Below, one piece after another: positions 44,401-56,457 of a stretch of DNA of 64,000 nucleotides. Below the pieces are notes generated by a model. The model saw only the letters and a program-made list of their open reading frames with translations, was not told the DNA's origin and did not search any database. The DNA is from Siderastrea radians (taxonomy: Eukaryota > Cnidaria > Anthozoa > Scleractinia > Rhizangiidae). Numbering within the stretch: position 1 is the stretch's first letter; every line of letters begins with the position of its first letter. A program made the position numbers and the translations under genes. Location of the stretch: assembly GCA_964017195.1 (NCBI GenBank), contig OZ024897.1, positions 5,519,969-5,583,968 on the forward strand, in the 5' to 3' direction.

Positions 44401-46357
44401 AAGCCTCACGAATACAAAAGGCATAAGAGTATCCTGGTGGTCAAAACTGTATGCTTTTCAAAGACTTGGCCTGAGAAATAACTGAGAAAAGCTCTAATTT
44501 CGGTTATAAAGCAACTCAAGACTCTTCAGATGGAAGATTTCATGGACTGAAACCGGTTTGTTTGCCTGAGTATAATCTGAAAAACGCTCAGTATGTATTT
44601 GAAACTGGCTTGTCGAGTCTTTTTTAACCAGTGAACAAGAATGTCACATACCATAAAATTTTGATTGTGTGAATTTTGCGCATTTCTTAACCCGCAAATA
44701 TTTCCTACTCGAAGAAACATTTTCCGCAATAATTTGCTAACCGATAGAAATTATTAATTACCATGTTACTGTTAATTAGCAATTCCAGATATTCAGGGCA
44801 TTATTTTGTCGACAAGTTTGATGATACAATGCTTTTTATTTTAATCCAAAATCAGTGACATACAGGTGGACCCACTTTAATAATAAACTTGTTATCTCGT
44901 CAAACGAATGAAATCCAGTTGACGTTTTTGTTAAGTTGGCTTTTAGATGGCAATTCAAGACTTAAATATCAAATTCGCAAAATGCAAATCCATCCAAAAC
45001 ATATGAAAGCTTCTTTCAGTCGCTATTCCTGACATTAAAAAGTTCAAAAAGTACCCAATTCAACAGTTAAACTCGTATAAATCGTTCATACTATTCAATA
45101 ATCAATTTTCGCAAGGCTACACTAAAAGCGAAATTCTCCCTTTATAGTTATTTTTAAACAACAAGATTTCATGAAGTACAAAGCAATGAAGACAAATGCT
45201 CTTTTTTCCTTTTTTTTTTTTTCACTTTAACCGAACTTAACGACAAGCAGAAAGTTTATACTTGGTCCATCTGGAATTGTGGAAAATATTTTTGTCGGTG
45301 ATAACGTTTTGCTTATCTTATTCGCAAAAAATCACACGGTATGCCATACGTTAATACAGGTTAACAAGAACAGGAAATGTGACAGTTCTTTAGTGAACTC
45401 ATCTTACAAATATCTGAGATATGTACTCAAGCCTCATCGCGTAGGTAACCCCTGTAGAAGAACAACCACCACCCAATCCCTACCTACAGCTATTTCAACA
45501 CATAATTTTCCTCTTTGTATCAACCATGATCTCGAAGGAAGTGCGTATTTATTCGGCCTTTCACTGAAAACTGGGATTACATGTCGTAATAATCTAATTT
45601 CTACCTTAAAACGCTTTTGTGTGCTCCCTAGTGTCATTTACAACACATCTTACCATTTGTGACGTCATCAAGTGTTAAAGACAATAGAATCCCAAGATGA
45701 AGTATAGATCGGAACAAATTTGCCAGAATTGACTACTGCTTCTCACAGAATCGAAGGAAAATTTACCTTACTGATCGACTTAAATTTTTTTGTTGACAAT
45801 TTCAACAAGGTTACGTGGTAAATACAAGGTAAACAAAGGTGGAGAGAGGAAAAAGGTAGTTCACGTGTTTTTGGATTAATTTTAAGCAAAAGAGAAAGCC
45901 GGAGGCAACTGAGGCAAGGCTTCTTGACCTTGAGGAGGCTTTCAAGGCCAATGATTTTTTCTTTAACATTTATAAAGCATTTTTTGCTTTCTCTTCGATG
46001 TTTTAAGTGGTTGGTTTTTGAAGTGCAAGAGCCATATCATAAACCTTCTATTTTTATATACATTAAAGAACGTTACATAACTGAAGACCAAGAAGGGGGA
46101 AGATTCAAGTGAAATTTAGGTAAATAGACTAAAAATTTTAATTATAAGGTAATTTGAAAATGTTATTTGAAATTTATATGTTAACTAATAGATCGGGACA
46201 CCAAAACACATTGCTATTAGCCCTCAATCACTCTTAATGTTCTTGCGAGGACAGCGATCTAAGGTGCGCGCTAGTCTTTATCTCCCTTTATTTCTTTCTT
46301 AGGCCACTTCCAAGTGGATGAAACGACATTCAACATTGTTGGATACATATATCTGAT
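41432..46357. other. About 4.9 kb without a supported gene
   Basis: AT-rich spacer. A 127-codon plus frame at 45279-45662 has no recognisable motif or splice context. Nothing else supported. Confidence 0.35.
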
Positions 46358-46488
46358 TAGATGTTTCGGTGTGAAGTGTCGCCGTATATTTTTACGAGTT
46401 GTGCTGTATTTTGACGAGCCTGCAGGGCGAGTCAAAATACGCACAACGAGTAAAAATATTCGTCGATATTTCACACCGCAACATCTAA
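46358..46488. mobile_element. Hairpin MITE (arms ~60 bp)
   Basis: TTAGATGTTTCGGTGTGAAG and ACGAGTTGTGCTGTATTTTGAC return inverted after a short loop GAGCCTGCAGGGC. Weak inverse similarity (GGATGA / TCATCC) continues outward. Confidence 0.65.
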
Positions 46489-46599
46489 TAAGAGATTTAT
46501 CATCCAACTTAACCTTTTTCAACCTCTTTCAGTAACTTGAAAGAAAACTAAAAGTGTAACAGGATGAGCTCGCGCACGGTACTGTTCAATAACAAACTG

Positions 46600-47070
46600 T
46601 ACAATATCGTGGAATATTTGTACTCGTTTCGCGCGCTTTCTGTACAATAACTAATAAAGTTGGATAATAAAACTTTGTTGTACCATGTTGAAAGGGGTGG
46701 TCAAGCAAATTCCACATCTCGATACAACATCGTTTGACCTTGGTAAATTAAACTTGTTGAATGCGTTTCAATTGGTCATCCTTTTGAATGACGTGCATGC
46801 TTTCACATTGCTACCCGTGCGCCAGCCAAACAACTTTAAAATAGTTTTGTGTAACATGTTATGGCAATCAAATTCCGTTCAACATCATCCGCCATCATTC
46901 CACAGGGTCACCAAACGTATGTTAAAGTCAACAATGTTGAACGTTGTTGAATGGAAATGTTGTATCCTTTTGTTCGGGGCTTAATCGAACTTCTTTCAAT
47001 ACTATTCAACGTCATTCAACAGGGTAACCAAAGGCGTTTTATAGCGCGTTGAATTCAGCAATGTTGAACG
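46600..47070. repeat. CAACATTGTTGAA-rich repeat
   Basis: CAACAT and GTTGAA words recur in both orientations (for example CAACAATGTTGAACGTTGTT near 46932). It looks like a decayed palindromic element; the ends are not defined. Confidence 0.4.
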
Positions 47071-47590
47071 GTGATGAAGAGAACTGGCCTCAGTTGTTCA
47101 AAGGCCATATAGAAACTTTATCCGTCAGGTTAATTGCTGTCCAGCGGATAGACTTGCCCACAAGTCGACTTTTTTGAGCGACGCTTTCCCTCCCGAACGA
47201 TGACCCACCAAAACGGACCTTTAGAAAGTCTCTCCAGAGGACAAAATGTACTGTACTCCCATCAAAACGTTTTATCCGCTAATGGTTTACCCGGCAGGTA
47301 AAGTTGTCCACCTTTTGTCCCAGGCCGGCCTTAGATCACATCCTGTTTCATAAAAAAATTCCCCTTTGCCTAACCACCGGCTCCTTCATACGACAAATTC
47401 ACGTTTGCAAACCGGTGATGTCAAACTCAAGTTGGCGAAATGGTGTCGGCAAACTGTTGGCGCCAGCTCTGGTATACAGGCTCACGTGCACGTTGACATT
47501 AAACACAAGTACTTGAAGGTTTCTCCTCTGTTCCCCTATCAAGAAATGGTCTATTGTAACAGCTCCGATTCGACTATTAAGATTTATGCA
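47071..47590. other. Spacer with no supported gene
   Basis: Frames at 47304-47516 and 47366-47731 run on into the TIR element and lack support. Confidence 0.35.
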
Positions 47591-47717
47591 GGGTTCAATT
47601 CTACCTGTTACCATCCCCCCCCCGGGCACACCCCCGGGGATTTGCAATTTTTTTCTTACTTGGCGGTCTATTCCCCACCCCCGGGCACGCAGAAAGAGAC
47701 AATTCCCCACCCCCGGG

Positions 47718-47736
47718 ATAAGATAAGATAAGATAA

Positions 47737-47788
<52 letters not shown>

Positions 47789-48925
47789 GGACTATCTACC
47801 TATCTAACTAACTACAAAAATTTAATAACAACAAATTCAAAATAACAAAAGAAAAGTCTGCTTTTCATGGAGGCCGTGTCTAAAATTCACTTACATGTAA
47901 AATTTAGATATTACTTTAAACTGTGCCGACTTAATTTAGATTTGAAATCGGCCAGTGAAGATGCTTGTCTTAGGTCTACAGGTAAGTTGTTCCACAACTG
48001 AGCTCCGCTGTACGAAAAACTTTTTTTGAGATAATCAGTTCGAGGTTGTGGAAGAACTAATTTGTTTTCGGTATTCCTTAAACGATAAGCACTAACATCG
48101 TCACGATATACTAATCTTGATCTCAGATAATCAGGAGTCATACCATGTAATGTTTTATACATTAGGATAGACTTCTGTTCCAATCTTTGATAATAGAGTC
48201 TTCGCCACCCCAGTGTCCGGAACAAATCATCTAAATTACTATCATAGCTCGCAGACATTAGGGTACGAGCTGCGCGGTTTTGAAGCCTTTGCAGTTTTTC
48301 AGCAAGGCCCTTGTTACAGCTTCCCCACACTACGTTGCAATAATCAAATTGTGGTTGAATAAGGCTATTATAAACTTTGATTAAAATATTAAATGGAGTG
48401 AGATGCCGAATTCGTTTAATTGCACCAATGGCACAAGCTATCTTCTTAGAAATGTTTTCAATATGACACTCCCAGTTTATATTTTGATCAACATAAACTC
48501 CGAGGGATTTAGCGGAGGTTACTTGTTCTATTGCGTTCTCATTTATAGTAAGAGAGGGACTTTCCGTAAATTGTGATAACTTCTGCCTTGATGCAATAAG
48601 CATAAACTCAGTTTTCGTCATATTTAGAGTAAGCTTGTTAGCAGACAGCCATTCGTACACATTTCTCAGGTCGTGATTAAGGCGATAATTTATATGCTCA
48701 ATGTCAGTGCTAGCAAGTGTTAGGCTAGTATCATCTGCGTACATTCTGGGTTCCGAATATGTCAGACAGTGTGGTAAGTCATTAATATATATCAAAAACA
48801 GAAGAGGTCCCAAAATTGTTCCCTGGGGAACACCACATCTTAGACATTTCGGAGTTGACTTACAAGAATTAATATGACAAATCTGTGTTCGATTATCTAA
48901 ATAAGAAGCAAACCATTTATGACTG
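47718..48925 (-). mobile_element. 5'-truncated CR1/L2-type LINE with (TTATC)n tail
   Basis: A minus-strand frame at 47911-48972 encodes the C-terminal half of a reverse transcriptase: WFASYLDNRTQ, GVPQGTILGPLLFLIYINDL, the catalytic MYADD, then the thumb and a C-terminal region ending WNNLPVDLRQASSLADFKSK. The first ~16 residues of that frame come from host sequence. The 3' end carries TTATC repeats (plus strand ATAAG at 47718-47745), as in L2/CR1-like elements. The long uninterrupted frame suggests recent insertion. Endonuclease and RT N-terminus are absent, so it cannot move by itself. Confidence 0.85.
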
Positions 48926-49076
48926 GTCCTCATCGACCAAAATTGATTTCCGTACAATAGCACAACCCGCAACCAGACGTTTTGACAAGAACTTAAACGC
49001 TTTTCTAGAGTTTACTGAACGAAGGATATTACATAGTATTAAAAAACATGGACACTACATTGAAGAAGAAAACTGA
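48925..49076 (+). other. Short coding-like frame inside the TIR element
   Basis: After the LINE junction the plus strand reads TKIDFRTIAQPATRRFDKN and FTERRILHSIKKHGHYIEEE to a stop at 49074-49076. It looks like the C-terminus of a protein whose start was displaced by the LINE. Family not recognised. Confidence 0.35.
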
Positions 49077-49336
49077 AGAAAAAAGTCTAACCGCACTGGC
49101 ATTCTGCTGGCGAGTAAAGAAATGTTCTTCACCGCGTGTTTTGTTAGCACATGGGCAAAAGAGGTCCGGTGAGCAAATTGATGACAGCATTTTAAAGGAG
49201 TTTTTCTAAGCTTGTTTCACAAGAACACTGGACTGAGATTTCTGTTTAATATAAAGCCGTACAAATACGCTGAAGAAATATTGCTATGTTTGTGATGAAC
49301 GCCATCCATTCGAGTACACATCAAACGCACTTTCGT

Positions 49337-49471
49337 TTAACAATTTATAATAAACGTGCCTTTGAATACAGATTTTAATTTCGAGAGATTATTCTTCTCC
49401 AACCAGTCTGCTACAAATTCTAGAGATTTTCCCTGGAAACAGGCAGTCTTCTCTACGCGGTCCGGCGCCAT
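49337..49471 (-). other. 44-codon frame MAPDRVEKTACFQGKS... inside the TIR element
   Basis: ATG at 49471 in a good context (ACACAATGG), then a frame with SLEFVADWLEKNNLSKLKSV before the stop at 49337. The composition is protein-like. It may be the first exon or a remnant of an element-borne or captured gene. Confidence 0.3.
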
Positions 49472-49659
49472 TGTGTCAAATGAGAAGTGATAAGCTAGTG
49501 ACGTGCTTCACAAGAAAAACGAGAAGTTGTTTTCGATTTGCCCCGCCCCCTACCCCCGGGATAAAACCGTTTTAAACAATTCCCCACCCCCGGGCCCGAA
49601 GGGCTGGACTTGTCCGGGGGGTTGCCCGGGGGGGGGATGGTAACAGGTAAAATTGAACC

Positions 49660-50228
49660 ATGCATTACACAATATAGCCCTTTGTTCTCAGTGACGCTTT
49701 GGAAATTTTGTTGAGATCATCTGAAGTCTACGATTTCGAGAATGATCGTAAATTTTCGGCTTGAAACGCAGTGGGCCACTGGTTTTCAAGACAACAACAA
49801 CAACAACAAATTTATTCGAGAAATGAAACAGTAACAAAAAACCTCTAGGTAGTAATACTGCTAATTGAGGTCGGAGCAGCCGTCGGAGCAAGGGAAAACG
49901 AGAGCAAAAGAATGGATACAAAGTATCAATGTACAATCTGAATACAAAATATTAATCTACAAACTCATCGATTTATTATTTCACGTGTGTTTTATTGTTT
50001 CCATACAATACTAACAACACTATGTTATATATTATTCTAGGTCAGTTTATCCAAAGGATATTCCATTAAACACCCCTTTTCCAAATGTTCCAGCAAACCC
50101 TGGTAGAATTATGCAGTATGGCTGTGAAATAGATATTCGAGTTGGCAGTTCAGGATTGTCAAGCCGGAGAGTGCATTGACAGTGTGAGAAATAGCGCGCA
50201 ATTCCCAAAAAAAAACAGTTCCCACAGC
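49660..50228. other. Spacer with (AAC)n
   Basis: An AAC run lies at about 49792-49810. No gene seen. Confidence 0.45.
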
Positions 50229-50391
50229 AGTTGATAGGCTTTTACTTCGGGTAGAAGAGCACAGAACGCGTCATCAAAAAGGAATGTACAGTTGAGGAAT
50301 TTACTCACAATTATTAAATGTATTTGCATAATTATACACCAGGAGGTGCTGTATGCGTGGAGGAATTGAGGTAGCCTGCCTGGAAGTTAAG

Positions 50392-50908
50392 TCTGGAGGT
50401 CTGGAAGTTTGGAAGTCTGGAAGTTTGGAAGTGTGGTTAAGTCAGGAAGTGTGGAAGTTTGGAAGTGTGGAAGTTTGGAAGTGTGGTAGTTTGGAAGTGG
50501 GGAAGTTTGGAAGTGTGGTAGTTTGGAAGTGTGGAAGTTTGGAAGTGTGGTAGTTTGGAAGTGTGGAAGTTTGGAAGTGTGGAAGTTTGGAAGTGTGGTA
50601 GTTTGGAAGTGTGGAAGTTTGGAATTGTGGTAGTTTGGAAGTTTGGCAGTCTGGAAGTTTGGAAGTGTGGTAGTCTGGAAGTTTGGAAGTGTGGTAGTCT
50701 GGAAGTGTGGTAGTCTGGAAGTGTGGAACTTTGGAAGTTTGGTAGTATGGAAGCTTGGAAGTGTGGAAGTTTGGAAGTTTGGTAGTCTGGAAGTGTGGAA
50801 GTTTGGAAGTGTGGAAGTTTGGAAGTGTGGTAGTGTGGAAGTTTGGTAGTCTGGTTGTGTGGTAGTCTGGAAGTGTGGAAGTTTGGAAGTGTGGAAGTTT
50901 GGAAGTTT
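50392..50908 (+). repeat. 8-bp satellite, left arm of the foldback element
   Basis: About 64 units of GGAAGTNT with GGTAGTNT variants. Because 8 x 3 = 24, all three frames repeat every eight residues and stay open. Confidence 0.9.
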
Positions 50909-50910
50909 AT

Positions 50911-51585
50911 TTTAATGTTTTGTAAAGAAAGATCTTTCGAGCTTCTGCCTAGAGGGCATATCATAGTGTATTTAAGTTTCTTTTTACAGTGTGGAAAAAA
51001 CTGCCTCTAGCTGTACTTGACCAAGCCTTTTTTTTGTTCATGTAGTTACTGGTCAGTACCTCAAATGACAATATAAGTAAAAATAATAAGAGAAATATTG
51101 GTAATGTTAATGAGTACTTGCTTTGCTTGTTGTCGTTTTGTTCAAATTTTGGGATTAGATTTTAGGAGTTTGTAAGATTTTGTTTGACACAGAATATTTT
51201 AATGTTTTTGTAAAGAAAGGTCTTTCGAGTTCCTCTGTTTAGAGGGCATATGAAGGTGTATTTAAGTTTCTTTCAATCACAGTGATTCCTAAAGAAAACA
51301 AATATATATAATATATATTGATATATGTGTATGTATAAAATATATTTTATTTCATTTGCCAGGATAATTATTTGACAATAATTATAGTAAAATTATAATA
51401 AACTCTCATTTTCATAATAAATAATAAGTTTAATGTTAAAGATAATAGAGAAAAGTGTTCAGAACAGAAATTAGAACTTTTACAGTAATCTTAAAAAAAT
51501 CCTTGTGAACACATTTGTAAACATAATGAAATATTTAATAAACATATGAATATTGAAAAATAATTACTTGAAAATATACTAGCAA
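50911..51585. repeat. Unique centre of the foldback element with a ~75-bp direct repeat
   Basis: TTTTAATGTTTTGTAAAGAA, TCTTTCGAG, AGAGGGCATAT and GTGTATTTAAGTTTCTTT occur in order at 50911-50985 and again at 51196-51272. The rest is AT-rich and non-coding. Confidence 0.65.
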
Positions 51586-51589
51586 ACTT

Positions 51590-52450
51590 CCACACTTCCT
51601 CACTTCCACACCTCCAAACTTCCACACTTCCAAACTACCACTCTTCCACACTACCACACTTCCAGACTACCAAACTTCCACACTTCCAAACTTCCAAACT
51701 TCCACACTACCAAACTTCCAAACTTCCACACTTCCAGACTACCACACTTCCACACTTCCACACTTCCACACTACCAAACTTCCACACTACCACACTTCCA
51801 AACTTCCACACTTCCACTACCAAACTTCCACACTTCCAACTTCCACACTTCCAGACTACCACACTTCCAGACTACCAAACTTCCACACTACCACACTTCC
51901 AAACTTTCACACTTCCAGACTACCACACTTCCAAACTTCCACACTACCAAACTTCCAAACTTCCACACTTCCAGACTACCACACTTCCACACTTCCACAC
52001 TACCAAACTTCCACACTACCACACTTCCAAACTTCCACACTTCCAAACTTCCACACTACCAAACTTCCACACTTCCAAACTTCCACACTTCCAGACTACC
52101 ACACTTCCAGACTACCAAACTTCCACACTACCACACTTCCAAACTTCCACACTTCCAGACTACCACACTTCCAAACTTCCACACTTCCAGACCACCAAAC
52201 TTCCACACTACTACACTTCCAAACTTCCAGACTGCCAAACTTCCAAACTACCACACTTCCAAACTTCCACACTTCCAAACTACCACACTTCCAAACTTCC
52301 ACACTTCCAAACTTCCACACTTCCAAACTTCCACACTTCCAAAGTACCACACTTCCAAACTTCCACACTTCCAAATTACCACACTTCCAAACTTCCACAC
52401 TTCCAGACTACCACATTTCCAAACTTCCAGACTTCCATACTTCCACACTT
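51590..52450 (-). repeat. 8-bp satellite, right arm of the foldback element
   Basis: Same unit as the left arm on the opposite strand, with more copies (over 100). Confidence 0.9.
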
Positions 52451-52586
52451 CTAGGGAGGCTACCTCAATTCCTCTACGCATAGAGCACCTCTTGGTGTAT
52501 AATTATGCAAATACATTTAATAATTGTACATTCCTTTCTGATGACGCATTCTGTGCTCTTCTACCCGAAGTAAAAGCCAGTTGATA

Positions 52587-53869
52587 ACCTGCCTTCGAGA
52601 TAGCGAGGACCTACCGTAGAATTAAAATAGTTGCCGCGCGTGTATGTTTGGGTACAAAACCATTTTACCCTTTGCCCGCTCATCGATGCAAGATGAATTT
52701 CTCTTGCCTTATTATATAAATTTAAGCTGAAATTTTGCGGTTACGTGTTACTACAAAACCAAATAAAGAGGTCCCAAGCTGTCAGTGCCGGCAGGTAAAC
52801 CTAATTCCACAGGAACTGCGTCATGGTGTACGTGACGTTCATCAGTTTAATTGCACTTTTTTAGATAGGAAATTCCTTCTGTTGTTTTGTATGTTTAATC
52901 ACGCATTCTGGGCTATGGTTTAACCAATGTATGTAAAAATGAGTGTATATGAAAATGTTGAGTTTTTTTAGATTAAACAGAAAAAAACGTTTCAATAATG
53001 AAACCTGAAAAGGTTTATATCCTCGTTCGTGGTTAAGTTAATATCATGAAGGTCTCAGTGAATTGTAAGTACTTATAGGAAGTAAAAGCTGTATTTAACG
53101 TAGCCTCCCACGCAGTCGTTTCACTAGGGAAGTTGTACTACCACCCCCCCCCCCCCACCACCACCACCACCACCACCACCACGACTCCCCTAAAAACGTG
53201 GGAGGGAGGATATATATATTTATAATAATTAAAAAAATATTATGTTTATAATAAGAACCTTCGCAGAATCCTTTTCACCGGGGAATTTTCCAGTGCCAAA
53301 TAACTTTGTGAACACATCTGGTATTTAGTCTTCCCGTAAAACATCTCTTATATCTATCTTAGTGTGATGAGGTTATTAGTCACGTAATTATTTCCGAAAT
53401 AGACATGTTAGCCCACTGTGAGCACCGGGTCACAATCATTTCGAAAGCACTAAACGTGGCCAAAAGCCTTATCGTATTGACCTTTATTATTATGGATATC
53501 AAAACTGTGTTAGCTGTAAAGTGGAGCATGAAAGGAGAATGGGCACGAGTTCCTGTAGTTTGATTGCGTTGAAGCGCAAAAGGCCGAAATTTTGCATGAT
53601 CGTTCTAATAATGATGATTTTCTTGACAACGATGATGTTGTGACGTCATAAGTCACGTGACCATAGCACTTTGAATATTTCAAGCTGCTTCAATACTACA
53701 TCAAGCTTCATAAACCAATAACGTTTTCCAGCCATGTTGTAGATATTGTTGTAGCCATTATTATTTTTTCTTTTAAAAGAAAGGATTTGAAAAATAAAGT
53801 TAAAATTTTGGATTGCTTGCTGTTCAGTGACGCTTTCATATAAATGCAAAAAACGAGTCAGCATATTTG
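52587..53869. other. Spacer with (CCA)n inside a decayed MITE
   Basis: 53099-53215 has GTAGCCTCCCACGCAG on the left and ACGTGGGAGG on the right, enclosing poly-C and CCA repeats (53141-53181). No gene supported in the rest. Confidence 0.45.
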
Positions 53870-54735
53870 GTCTCAGAGGGTTGGAGATGAGCACCCAACC
53901 GCTAGAAAATGCTTCTGATATGACTGGCGTTCCTCATAGCATCGCCCAACCAAGCTCCTACCAGAAACGTGCACGTTGCAGGGCTGATATTGCAGATTCT
54001 GCAAGGGCGAGTGGTTGGTGCCCCAAAACCAACTTGTTCCGGGCAGATAGGGCTCGAAGACCAGGACCGCAGCCTATCTAGAAGATGGAAGCTCCGATCT
54101 CAAACCCGGGAGGATGGAACGCTGGTAAGCCCTGGAAGGCAGCCATCTAAGGGAAGGAAAACCCTAAAGAGAAAACCAAGCGGTCCTCCAGGTTCGGGGG
54201 TTGGGCTGTGGGCTAATAGCCCACTCCCATAAAACAATAATATTACGGAAACCGGAAACATTCTTACATAGGCAATAGGCTTGAAGATCCAACTAGCGAT
54301 GGCGCAGAAGTGACAACAGACAGACAGGAACCTTAAATGGTTATGACGACGCTGGGTTAAGGCCTGCGGGAAGCGCAGCGTCCGATAGTGTCACTAGTGA
54401 CGCCAGATACAGCATCTATCACCAGAATTAGTGATGAGATTAGAAGACGTCAATGGAACTAGATTGCCGGGACATGTCCTCCGTGGTGGTAAGTCCAGTG
54501 ACCGTATGGTGGCGCTAGGATGGCAGCCAGAGGGAAAGAGAGCAGTAGGGAGACCAGAAACGACCTGGCGACGGACATTAGAAGCAGAAAGAAGAAAAGC
54601 AGGGTGGCGTGACTGGGGCGCTGCAAGAGTAGCAGCCAAAGACAGAGAAGCCTGGAGAGAAAATGTTACGGCCTTATGTGTCTACTGGGGACGAGCAATG
54701 ATGATGATATTTGGTTTCAAACTATCCTCTTTCTG
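53870..54735 (+). pseudogene. RTE-like LINE 3' end
   Basis: The plus frame 54431-54736 encodes LPGHVLRGGKSSDRMVALGW, PEGKRAVGRPETTWRRTLEA, then WRDWGAARVAAKDREAWREN. This is the usual C-terminal block of RTE/craniofacial-development-protein-2-like LINE polyproteins (GHVLR, RGRP-TTWRR-E, DR--W). 53870-54240 has related reduced frames but no RT core, so only a 3' fragment is left. Confidence 0.65.
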
Positions 54736-56424
54736 ACTGCATCAACAGTTTTCTGGTAAAAAAAAAACGACGTTTTCGTATTGCTTAGGGACTTGATTTT
54801 GCCAGCACGCAGAGGACTGTACGCTACTGTGACAGACTGTGAGAGGGGACTGATGCTGTATTCTGCGCTGGCACTTTGAGAATCTGGGGACAAGAGGGCG
54901 CAAGAGTAGTTTCGCGCCTTTTATGGGCAGCCGCTCGGCGAGTCGCGGGTGAACTTCGCATCAGAGATCAGACTGATTTATTTTGGTCATACACTCTGTA
55001 GAGGGAAGAGTTTCCATTTCTTTCCGATTCAATTTCGCTTGCTAAAAGTTTACCGTATAGTGATTTCCATTTTTTGAAGTTCTCAAGAACGAAGACTAGA
55101 CCTGGCATGGAGAGCTGCCAACAAGAGCTTCAAGCGCAGCATTGGATTCAGTTGACGCGGACTGTGACTCGCCGGCTTTCTCTCGCCTCGAAGAAAAAGT
55201 TAAGTATTACCAGTGGTTTTGCTTGATTGTTCTTAACTTTGCTTCAAAAAATTTTGCTTGTGAAACTGCATAAGAAAAGAATTTATTGTTTGGCAGGTTT
55301 AACTTTCACGGCCGTGTTGAACTGCAATAATTTCAACAGATTTGAAGAACAACGTTAATATTTTAGCTACTACTTAAGCTTCGCGTTGTTTTATTTTTAG
55401 TGTGGGAGCAAAATCCTCGCTGTTTGAGACTTGAAGTCAAGGCGGATAACTGTTTTTGAATTGAAGGATTGAATTGAAACAGACGGCAACTGAAAACAAG
55501 ATAGGTAAGTGCTTCTAGAATATTCAGCAGTGTTCAATCTAGGCTGCGTCTTTGCGTCATTGACGCGGTAAATTATATCCTGACGCAAAATGAAATTATT
55601 GTGGTGTCATACTGGCTCAAAAAAAGAAAGAAAACAAGTTACCTCACATAGAAGTACTTACAGTGTAGCGGGCATTCGGCAATATATAAAAGTAACAAGA
55701 GCCACAGTGGCTTTTAGCTCGGGCAAAAAATGTATGTGATGGGTTATATTGCTACGAATAAAAGTTGAAAGGAAACAGATGGCTAGACTTGAATCTTTTC
55801 TCATGACTTCAACATCTTTTATTTCTAAACATACTTCTTAACTGGGCTAAGCAAATGGCTGATTGTCAGGTGATACAAAGTTTCGCACTCCGAGAGTCCA
55901 GACAGTAAAGAAGAATTTCCCGTCAATTGAGATAAAGGAGGATAAAGGAGATACCGTATCAAACTCTCTTCCCTTTGCCGGAATGAACTTTAACTTTTAC
56001 TCCTAATCAACCACAAAACCTAAACGAGAGTCGTTATGATGCTTTAACTAAACGAAACACAGAAAAATATATGAAGAAATAAATTTCAAGACTAAATCGA
56101 GAGACGAAAGATGACTGAAATTTTGAATATTTTGAAGATTACGCTACAGAAAATACCGCAAACAAACACGTCACGCAAGGTCAAGAACCGGGTAACCGTA
56201 TATAGGAAAAACTGTTTTCATAAATTTTCAGTTAGCACGAGCAGAAAATTACTCTAACATGCTGGTTTTATTGCCAAGTATTGACTTACACGTTTGTTCC
56301 CTTGGAACTGGTTTGAGACAGCGATGGCGTTCTATATAAAAAACTTAATAGCTATAGTTCAATGACAGAATACTTTCGCCACGAAGAAACACTTTAGTGC
56401 CAAGTATACTCGGCTGACTAATTT
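54736..56424. other. Stretch with no supported gene
   Basis: A somewhat CpG-richer patch lies around 54890-55200. No element ends or exon seen with confidence. Confidence 0.35.
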
Positions 56425-56457
56425 ATGAGGCTAAACGGCAGCAGGTTGCAGGTAATT

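Larger units (their letters stand above)
47591..49659. mobile_element. Composite TIR element with short ORFs and a nested LINE
   Basis: The left end GGGTTCAATTCTACCTGTTA continues CCATCCCCCCCCCGGG, and the right end is its inverse (GGATGG, TAACAGGTAAAATTGAACC). ATGCA stands directly outside each end (47586-47590 and 49660-49664). Subterminal CCCCACCCCCGGG words occur on both sides. Inside lie two short frames, at 48925-49076 (+) and 49337-49471 (-), and a LINE fragment at 47718-48925. Superfamily not identified. Confidence 0.65.
50237..52578. mobile_element. Complete foldback (FB)-like element with 8-bp target duplication
   Basis: Outermost are unique inverted ends of ~130-150 bp starting GGCTTTTACTTCGGGTAGAA. 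Then come opposing arrays of an 8-bp satellite: GGAAGTTT/GGAAGTGT/GGTAGTTT at 50392-50908 and its complement CTTCCACA/CTTCCAAA at 51590-52450. The unique centre (50911-51585) has no transposase. AGTTGATA flanks the element exactly (50229-50236 and 52579-52586). This layout, inverted arms made of short tandem repeats, matches Foldback elements known from Drosophila. The many 60-175-codon frames (LEVWKCGS or TSKLPHFQ repeats) are satellite artefacts. Confidence 0.85.

Noticed and set aside
45279..45662. 127-codon plus-strand frame as a gene
   Set aside because: No domain, splice border or promoter signal; composition not distinctive.
50392..50908. CRISPR-like array
   Set aside because: Contiguous 8-bp units without spacers, in eukaryotic DNA.
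50353..50964. Long frames on both strands with LEVWKCGS or TSKLPHFQ repeats (also 52096-52481)
   Set aside because: They follow entirely from an 8-bp satellite whose 24-bp multiple keeps all frames open; no start context, splice site or non-repeat sequence.
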